DNA of 17,854 nucleotides from assembly GCA_964442365.1 (NCBI GenBank), contig CAYTZA010000010.1, forward strand, positions 1-17,854. Direction: 5' to 3'. The notes below the pieces were generated by a model. That model was given only the letters and a program-made list of their open reading frames with translations. It was not told the DNA's origin and did not search any database. The translations under genes were made by a program, and so were the position numbers. The stretch comes from CAYTZA01 sp964442365 (lineage in GTDB: Bacteria > Patescibacteriota > Minisyncoccia > Phycocordibacterales > DAORIS01). Shown in pieces: positions 6,126 through 9,644 of the stretch. Position 1 is the stretch's first letter, and every line of letters begins with the position of its first letter.

Positions 6126-6674
6126 ATGGCAAATATATTTACATACAAAGTACTCGCTGGAATTATTGGCGTTGTAATCGTGGGTGGAGTAGGAACAGCT
6201 CTTTATATGAACAATACTCCAGTGACCGAAGAAAGTTCTCAAATTACAGAACAGACTGAACAAGCAGATAAAGTTTCTACAGATACAAAAGGTGACACAA
6301 GTCAAAAAACTATCAAAGATTTTCTTGCTATTACCACATCACAAAAGTGTACAGTTAATCACTCAAGTGGTGTGGCTGTAAGTAGTGGAACGGTGTATGT
6401 GAGTGGGGGTAAGATACGAGCTGATTTTGTTGCTAATACTTCTGGACAAACTGTTGGAGTTCATTTTGTTGTAAATGGTCCAGATGCATTTACATGGATC
6501 GATGGATATCCTGTTGGTTTCAAAGTTCCTGTAAGTATGGCTGACAAACCAAGTAGTCAAACTGGAGGAATTGATATAAATCAAAAGCTTGATTATTCAT
6601 GTGTTCCTTGGGCAGTAGATTCTTCAGTCTTTGTTACTCCAACAGGAATTACTTTCAGAGCTATCGGTGCATAG
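6126..6674 (+). CDS. Membrane-anchored exported protein, family unknown
   Basis: This 182-aa protein has an N-terminal hydrophobic segment (about residues 8-27, VLAGIIGVVIVGGVGTALYM) acting as signal anchor, then a low-complexity Ser/Thr/Glu linker (about 30-62). A beta-rich domain follows: K-C-T-V-N-H (Cys near 78), S-G-T-V-Y-V-S-G-G-K-I-R-A-D-F, F-T-W-I-D-G-Y-P-V-G-F-K-V and D-Y-S-C-V-P-W-A-V-D-S-S-V-F-V-T-P. The alternating strands resemble LolA/DUF4412-type folds, and the two cysteines could form a disulfide outside the membrane. The function is unknown. TATATA at 6114-6119 is 6 nt before the ATG with no Shine-Dalgarno, again fitting a leaderless start. A hairpin overlaps the stop codon. 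Confidence 0.8.
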   Translation: MANIFTYKVLAGIIGVVIVGGVGTALYMNNTPVTEESSQITEQTEQADKVSTDTKGDTSQKTIKDFLAITTSQKCTVNHSSGVAVSSGTVYVSGGKIRADFVANTSGQTVGVHFVVNGPDAFTWIDGYPVGFKVPVSMADKPSSQTGGIDINQKLDYSCVPWAVDSSVFVTPTGITFRAIGA

Positions 6675-6696
6675 CTCTTAAGGTCTTTATTTTTCT
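6657..6696 (+). terminator. Hairpin overlapping the stop codon, probable terminator
   Basis: AGAGCTAT (6657-6664), 6-base loop, ATAGCTCT (6671-6678) is followed by TAAGGTCTTTATTTTT. The TAG stop of the exported protein gene lies in the second arm. The T-run starts about 8 nt after the stem, so termination may be partial. Confidence 0.5.
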
Positions 6697-6707
6697 ACAA
6701 TATCGTG

Positions 6708-6713
6708 TATAGT
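6708..6713 (+). promoter_or_regulatory. -10 box for tRNA-Val
   Basis: TATAGT lies 12 nt before the tRNA 5' end at 6726. The expected -35 position holds CTTTAT, which is weak. Confidence 0.45.
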
Positions 6714-6725
6714 GTTTTGGTGTTT

Positions 6726-6798
6726 GCGGGATTAGCTCAGTTGGTAGAGCAACTCATTTACACTGAGAAGGTCGGGGGTTCGAGTCCCTCATCCCGCA
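6726..6798 (+). tRNA. tRNA-Val (anticodon TAC), no encoded CCA
   Basis: Acceptor GCGGGAT pairs with ATCCCGC, D stem GCTC/GAGC, anticodon loop TTTACAC (TAC), T arm GGGGG-TTCGAGT-CCCTC. The discriminator A at 6798 is followed by CAG, so CCA must be added after transcription. The 3' end is repeated 138 bp downstream. Confidence 0.95.
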
Positions 6799-6955
6799 CA
6801 GAAGTATTAATCACTATTTTATATAGGGACGAGAAAGCCGGAGTCCGTCGTCCGGGGGACGACGAGACGAGGCGGGGTCGCAAGTACTTATGAGCGTAGC
6901 GAATTAGTAACTTGTGACCGAGTCCCTCATCCCGCACAGAAGTATTAATCACTAT
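6781..6955 (+). repeat. 37-bp direct repeat of the tRNA-Val 3' end enclosing a two-hairpin spacer
   Basis: Positions 6781-6817 and 6919-6955 are identical over 37 bp (CGAGTCCCTCATCCCGCACA, then GAAGTATTAATCACTAT). The first copy starts in the T-loop of tRNA-Val and runs past its 3' end; the second has no tRNA body before it. The 101-bp spacer is more GC-rich than its surroundings and folds into two hairpins: 6837-6873, with core arms CGTCGTCC/GGACGACG around GGG, and 6876-6919, with arms GGTCGCAAGT/ACTTGTGACC around an 18-24 nt AT-richer top. No ORF or integrase is linked to it. Confidence 0.85.
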
Positions 6956-6961
6956 ATTTTT

Positions 6962-7003
6962 TTAAAATAAAAAAGCCCTGGACATGATTAGTGTTTAGGG
7001 CTT
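6962..7003 (-). terminator. Terminator of the 104-aa exported protein gene
   Basis: On the minus strand AAGCCCT (7003-6997), a 17-nt loop, AGGGCTT (6979-6973) is followed by TTTTATTTTAAA. It starts 26 nt after the stop codon of the minus-strand gene. Confidence 0.75.
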
Positions 7004-7028
7004 GTGTCTTGGAGAATGTCCTACGATC

Positions 7029-7343
7029 CTACGTCAGCTTCACATAACAGACTCGACGCAAAGATGCATTGTGAATTTTGATGATCCTTATCGTAGGGTA
7101 AATATTTTCATGTCTTGTTGTTCTGGCAGAACGATAACGTGCCAGATATGCCCACCAACGCTCCGGGCCTCTTTGAAGCAGTGCTTCTTCGTGGAATACG
7201 AGTACGGGAGCCTTTTCGGGCTTTTGATTCGAGAAGTCATAGAAGAGTCTTGCGCTAAAGCCAGTCCTTGTCTCAACTGTTGGTGCTTTGTACGCCAGAA
7301 TCATGTTCGCTACGACTAGGGCCAACAAAATACCTCGAAGCAT
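7029..7343 (-). CDS. Small exported or membrane-anchored protein, 104 aa, with strong Shine-Dalgarno
   Basis: I do not recognise the family. The ATG at 7343 is chosen because GGAAGGAG lies 6 nt upstream; a longer in-frame opening would run through a terminator and a likely RNA gene. The N-terminus M-L-R-G-I-L-L-A-L-V-V-A-N-M-I-L-A-Y is a signal peptide or anchor. The rest is basic and aromatic: F-S-A-R-L-F-Y-D-F, P-V-L-V-F-H-E-E-A-L, R-G-P-E-R-W-W-A-Y-L-A-R-Y-R and a C-terminal N-I-Y-P-T-I-R-I-I-K-I. Its GC content is clearly higher than in the neighbouring pil genes. An extended -10 (TGATAATAT, 7408-7400 minus) and a terminator make it a stand-alone unit. The coding status is likely but unproven. 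Confidence 0.6.
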   Translation of the reverse strand: MLRGILLALVVANMILAYKAPTVETRTGFSARLFYDFSNQKPEKAPVLVFHEEALLQRGPERWWAYLARYRSARTTRHENIYPTIRIIKIHNASLRRVCYVKLT

Positions 7344-7399
7344 AGAAGACTCCTTCCAAAAGAGGTGAATAAAGAAACGACATGGTACTACTAAGTAAA

Positions 7400-7408
7400 A
7401 TATTATCA
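7400..7408 (-). promoter_or_regulatory. Extended -10 for the 104-aa exported protein gene
   Basis: Minus-strand TGATAATAT (TGn + TAATAT) lies about 57 nt before the ATG at 7343, allowing a leader of about 50 nt that includes the Shine-Dalgarno. No clear -35. Confidence 0.4.
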
Positions 7409-7427
7409 GAGCTGGGTTTTTTTGTAT

Positions 7428-7465
7428 ATAAAAAACACCCCATGCTTTGTGATAGCAATGGGGTG
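7428..7465 (-). terminator. Terminator of the candidate ncRNA
   Basis: On the minus strand CACCCCAT (7465-7458), a bulged T, GC, a 9-nt loop, GC, ATGGGGTG (7443-7436) is followed by TTTTTTATA. A strong intrinsic terminator with no recognised CDS ending at it. Confidence 0.85.
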
Positions 7466-7575
7466 GTTGTGGGCAATGGGGCTGCCGATTTGGGAAGTGG
7501 TAGTGCAACACGATCCCTTTGGCCCGGTTCTTGGAGAGCCTCGGCAGCCCCGCGTTGGCGAGGGTATACTGATCT
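7431..7575 (-). ncRNA. Candidate structured RNA, about 145 nt, family not recognised
   Basis: A sigma70-type promoter (7610-7582, minus) and a strong terminator (7465-7428) bracket a segment with no believable CDS. The predicted transcript contains a perfect 11-bp closing stem, GGGGCUGCCGA (7551-7541) with UCGGCAGCCCC (7488-7478). Inside it are a hairpin GGCUC/GGGCC (7540-7536 with 7525-7521) and a smaller GGGA/UCCC pairing (7517-7514 with 7496-7493), giving a possible three-way junction. The segment is much richer in GC than the surrounding genome, as structured RNAs of AT-rich bacteria often are. It lacks the SRP RNA GGAAGGAAGC-type core, tmRNA ends and RNase P signatures. A 6S-like role cannot be excluded, but the fold does not obviously match. 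It could also be a leader, but the gene downstream has its own promoter after the terminator. Confidence 0.6.
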
Positions 7576-7581
7576 TTAAAG

Positions 7582-7610
7582 ACTATAGCATATATATGCA
7601 TTTTGTGCAA
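7582..7610 (-). promoter_or_regulatory. Promoter of the candidate ncRNA
   Basis: On the minus strand TTGCAC (7610-7605), a 17-bp spacer and TATAGT (7587-7582). The spacer contains the palindrome GCATATATATGC (7588-7599). It is divergent from the rluA-family promoter, whose -10 is only 9 bp away. Confidence 0.7.
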
Positions 7611-7615
7611 GCCTG

Positions 7616-7624
7616 TGGTATAGT
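7616..7624 (+). promoter_or_regulatory. Extended -10 of the RluA-family gene, leaderless spacing
   Basis: TGGTATAGT (TGn + TATAGT) ends 6 nt before the GTG at 7631, so the transcript should begin at or next to the start codon. Confidence 0.6.
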
Positions 7625-7630
7625 CTCTTG

Positions 7631-8353
7631 GTGAAAAAAGAAATAGAGATCATATTTGAAGATAAAGACGTTATCATAATCAACAAGCCAGCCGGTTTGG
7701 TGGTGCATTCTGATGGAAGAACAAAAGAGAGAACTCTTGTCGATTGGATATTGGAAACTCATCCAGATATGAAAGGAATAGGGGAACCAATCGTACTTTC
7801 TTCGGGGGAGTCTATTGATCGTCCGGGTATTGTTCATCGTCTCGATAGGGATACCTCAGGGGTGTTGGTTATTGCTAAAAATCAAAATAGTTTTCTTAAT
7901 CTTAAGCGTCAATTTCAAGATCATGTCGTAAAAAAGGTTTATAGAACTTTTGTATACGGAGTTATGTCTGAAGACGACGGTATTATTGATCGTCCGATTA
8001 CTCGTAGTCGTAAAGATTTCAGACTATGGTCAGCACAGCGTGGAGGGCGCGGAGAGGCTCGTGAAGCAGTTACTGCTTATGAAGTGTTGAATCGTGGTAG
8101 TGATGCTACTTATGTTGAGGTTAAGCCTCGTACAGGACGTACGCATCAGATTAGGGTTCATATGAAAGCAATCAATCATCCTGTAGTTGCTGATAGGCTT
8201 TATGCGCCAAAACGTGACCCTATACTAGGTTTTGAGCGTTTAGCCTTACATGCTCTAAAACTTTCATTTGTTACTCTTATGAGTGAGGAAGTGACCTTTG
8301 AAGCTCCTTTACCATCTGATTTTATACAAGCCGAAAAGTTGCTAAACGCTTAG
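7631..8353 (+). CDS. RluA-family 23S/tRNA pseudouridine synthase
   Basis: The protein (240 aa from GTG at 7631; TTG at 7628 would add one residue) has the RluA/RsuA catalytic core. I-I-N-K-P-A-G-L-V-V-H is the first motif, R-P-G-I-V-H-R-L-D-R-D-T-S-G-V-L-V-I-A-K is motif II with the catalytic Asp (HRLDRDTSG), and P-R-T-G-R-T-H-Q-I-R-V-H-M is motif III, followed by H-P-V-V-A-D. These enzymes convert specific uridines in rRNA or tRNA to pseudouridine. It lacks the N-terminal S4 RNA-binding domain that RluC and RluD carry, so the exact site cannot be told. GTG is favoured because the -10 lies 6 nt upstream. It is followed by rplS. Confidence 0.92.
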   Translation: MKKEIEIIFEDKDVIIINKPAGLVVHSDGRTKERTLVDWILETHPDMKGIGEPIVLSSGESIDRPGIVHRLDRDTSGVLVIAKNQNSFLNLKRQFQDHVVKKVYRTFVYGVMSEDDGIIDRPITRSRKDFRLWSAQRGGRGEAREAVTAYEVLNRGSDATYVEVKPRTGRTHQIRVHMKAINHPVVADRLYAPKRDPILGFERLALHALKLSFVTLMSEEVTFEAPLPSDFIQAEKLLNA

Positions 8354-8379
8354 GGTTGTGGTAGATTATCCTTCACGTT

Positions 8380-8796
8380 ATGAAAACTGCAATCATACTT
8401 TCACCGGTCAATATTGAAGCTCGAAAAAAGCTGGATATTCGTGCTGGTGATACTGTTAAGGTATCTCAAAAAATTAAAGAAGGTGACAAGTCTCGTATTC
8501 AGTTATTTGAAGGTCTTGTTCTTGCTCGCAAACATGGAACAGAAGCGGGTGCTACTTTTACAGTACGTAAAGTTGCATCTGGTGTTGGAGTAGAGCGTAT
8601 ATTCCCTTTGTATTCTCCTGGTATTGAAAAAATAGAAGTAACTCGCCGTGCTAAGGTTCGTCGTGCTAAGCTTTATCATGTTCGCAAAAAAGCAGCAAAA
8701 GAAATCAGTCGTGAAATGCGTCGTGAACTTACTGCTCCTGTTGTAGAAAAAGAAGAAGTAGTAAAAGAAGAGACTCCAGCTCCAGTAGAGGCATAG
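8380..8796 (+). CDS. rplS: Ribosomal protein bL19
   Basis: The 138-aa product carries the L19 signature: I-R-A-G-D-T-V-K-V, K-S-R-I-Q-L-F-E-G-L-V-L-A-R-K-H-G, A-T-F-T-V-R-K-V-A-S-G-V-G-V-E-R-I-F-P-L-Y-S-P and E-V-T-R-R-A-K-V-R-R-A-K-L-Y-H-V-R. bL19 is a large-subunit protein at the interface with the small subunit. After the usual end near residue 112 there is an acidic tail (VVEKEEVVKEETPAPVEA), an addition of about 25 residues with no known role, as often seen in CPR ribosomal proteins. A weak extended -10 (TGGTAGATT, 8359-8367) lies 12 nt before the ATG; no Shine-Dalgarno is present. Confidence 0.96.
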   Translation: MKTAIILSPVNIEARKKLDIRAGDTVKVSQKIKEGDKSRIQLFEGLVLARKHGTEAGATFTVRKVASGVGVERIFPLYSPGIEKIEVTRRAKVRRAKLYHVRKKAAKEISREMRRELTAPVVEKEEVVKEETPAPVEA

Positions 8797-8812
8797 TAAA
8801 ATTATATGCACC

Positions 8813-8862
8813 CGCCTTTACTCTACGAGTTTCGGCGAGGCAAGCATGTGGCGAAATTGGTA
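8813..8862 (+). repeat. Hairpin plus duplicated tRNA-Leu 5' fragment
   Basis: Just before tRNA-Leu, GTGGCGAAATTGGTA at 8848-8862 repeats the same 15 bases of the tRNA (8884-8898), 36 bp apart. Both copies follow a GCA, so the similarity extends roughly to the tRNA 5' end. Immediately upstream, CGCC-TTT-ACTC-TAC-GAGT-TTC-GGCG forms a small interrupted hairpin. The copy cannot fold as a tRNA. Confidence 0.65.
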
Positions 8863-8877
8863 AGATGATAAGTGTAT

Positions 8878-8961
8878 GCACAGGTGGCGAAATTGGTAGA
8901 CGCACTACCTTGAGGTGGTAGCGCCCGCAAGGGTATGGAGGTTCGAGTCCTCTCCTGTGCA
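8878..8961 (+). tRNA. tRNA-Leu (anticodon GAG), CCA not encoded
   Basis: Acceptor GCACAGG pairs with CCTGTGC, anticodon stem CTACC/GGTAG with loop TTGAGGT (GAG), variable arm CGCCCGCAAGGGTAT, T arm GGAGG-TTCGAGT-CCTCT. The discriminator A is followed by CCG, not CCA. Confidence 0.95.
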
Positions 8962-8989
8962 CCGTGTTTGATCTTTCGGTTAATATAAC

Positions 8990-9111
8990 AAGGAGGTTTA
9001 GCGGTGAATCATTGCAGGAGGTATTTCAATCTGATCGTGGCTTTGTTCGGACTCCTCTTTTTCTGTTCCAAGGAAGAAAAGAGGAGGGGTTCGACTCGAT
9101 ACGTCAACTAA
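8990..9111 (+). CDS. Possible 35-aa hydrophobic peptide, or a small RNA
   Basis: A GTG at 9004 preceded by AAGGAGG (8990-8996, 7 nt spacing) opens a 36-codon frame ending TAA at 9109-9111; the coding part is 9004-9111. The product has a basic start (NHCRRYFN), a hydrophobic stretch L-I-V-A-L-F-G-L-L-F-F-C and a basic tail (SKEEKRRGSTRYVN), like a tiny lipoprotein or membrane peptide. The lipobox is imperfect. Against coding, a 12-bp hairpin (9052-9064 with 9075-9086) lies in the middle, AGG codons are frequent, and composition differs from neighbours. A terminator at 9136 closes the unit. The segment is probably transcribed; whether it is translated is uncertain. Confidence 0.4.
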
Positions 9112-9135
9112 CTTTCTTGTGATCTCAGGGTGTAT

Positions 9136-9180
9136 AGAGTGGTGAGGCTTTTTGCTGATCCACTCTTTTTATTTATTTTT
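9136..9180 (+). terminator. Rho-independent terminator
   Basis: AGAGTGG (9136-9142), 17-nt loop, CCACTCT (9160-9166) is followed by TTTTATTTATTTTTTTG. It ends the short unit beginning after tRNA-Leu. Confidence 0.8.
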
Positions 9181-9211
9181 TTGTATTTAGCTAGCCTTAT
9201 AAGAAAAATTC

Positions 9212-9220
9212 TGGTATAAA
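9212..9220 (+). promoter_or_regulatory. Extended -10 for tRNA-His
   Basis: TGGTATAAA (TGn + TATAAA) lies 20 nt before the tRNA 5' end. The -35 position is not convincing. Confidence 0.5.
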
Positions 9221-9240
9221 TGACACGTTGGTAAATATAT

Positions 9241-9315
9241 GGTGGCTATGGTGTAGCGGTAGCACACGAGCTTGTGGAGCTCTTAGTCTGGGTTCAACTC
9301 CCAGTAGCCACCCCA
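9241..9315 (+). tRNA. tRNA-His (anticodon GTG), CCA encoded
   Basis: The acceptor has the extra G-1 (9241) opposite discriminator C73 (9312), as tRNA-His requires, with GTGGCTA/TAGCCAC. The anticodon loop TTGTGGA gives GTG, the T arm is CTGGG-TTCAACT-CCCAG, and CCA is encoded at 9313-9315. Confidence 0.95.
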
Positions 9316-9342
9316 TTTGAAAGTCAGTTGTTGAAATAGAGG

Positions 9343-9371
9343 TTGACTATACCCCCCATGGGGTATATACT
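9343..9371 (+). promoter_or_regulatory. csoR promoter with CsoR operator in the spacer
   Basis: TTGACT (9343-9348), a 17-bp spacer and TATACT (9366-9371) form a near-consensus promoter. The palindrome ATACCCCCCATGGGGTAT (9349-9366; ATACCCC/GGGGTAT arms) fills the spacer and matches the G/C-tract operators bound by CsoR repressors. The -10 ends 6 nt before the csoR ATG, predicting a leaderless mRNA. Binding of apo-CsoR would block RNA polymerase directly, and Cu(I) would relieve it. Confidence 0.85.
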
Positions 9372-9377
9372 TTTGAT

Positions 9378-9641
9378 ATGAATGCAAATAAACCAAAAAT
9401 AATTCGTCGACTTAAAATTATTGAGGGTCAGGTCAGAGGGCTTCGAGAGATGGTAGAAAGAGGTGCATACTGCGTCGATGTTATTACACAAAGCTCCGCA
9501 ATTAAGCAGGGTCTTTCGAATGTTGAAGATATTCTTATGGAGCATCATCTTTCGCGTTGCGTAGTAAAGCAGATAAAAGAAGGTACTCCTGATAAAGCTG
9601 TGGATGAGGTTCTTAAGGTTTATAAGCTAAAACGCAAATAA
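9378..9641 (+). CDS. csoR: CsoR-family Cu(I)-sensing repressor
   Basis: The 87-aa product is an all-helical CsoR/RcnR (DUF156) protein: I-I-R-R-L-K-I-I-E-G-Q-V-R-G-L-R-E-M-V-E at the N-terminus, then C-V-D-V-I-T-Q, and H-H-L-S-R-C in helix 2. The Cu(I) ligand set of CsoR is present as Cys32, His57 and Cys61 (C...H-x3-C). The RcnR and FrmR ligand patterns differ, so copper is the likely signal, as copA downstream supports. CsoR works as a tetramer that leaves DNA when Cu(I) binds. It is the first gene of the copper operon, 3 nt before copA, and is autoregulated through the operator at 9349-9366. Confidence 0.93.
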   Translation: MNANKPKIIRRLKIIEGQVRGLREMVERGAYCVDVITQSSAIKQGLSNVEDILMEHHLSRCVVKQIKEGTPDKAVDEVLKVYKLKRK

Positions 9642-9644
9642 TTT

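Noticed and set aside
6705..6952. Open frames on both strands over tRNA-Val and its repeat
   Set aside because: They read through the tRNA and two hairpins; their encoded ends repeat only because of the 37-bp direct repeat.
6726..6955. Prophage or integrative element att sites at tRNA-Val
   Set aside because: Only 101 bp lie between the repeats and no integrase is in the window, so a classic integrated element is not supported.
7344..7610. Minus-strand reading frame extending the 104-aa protein upstream to 7610
   Set aside because: It runs through a strong terminator and a perfect 11-bp RNA stem, is rich in unusual residues, and a good Shine-Dalgarno with ATG exists at 7343.
8990..9130. tmRNA 3' end suggested by GGTTCGACTC
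   Set aside because: No acceptor-like pairing, CCA end or tag-coding segment is present, and the length is too short.
9378..9641. RcnR (nickel/cobalt) or FrmR (formaldehyde) sensor
   Set aside because: The Cys32-His57-Cys61 set and the adjacent copA fit CsoR; the N-terminal His or Pro ligand patterns of the others are lacking.
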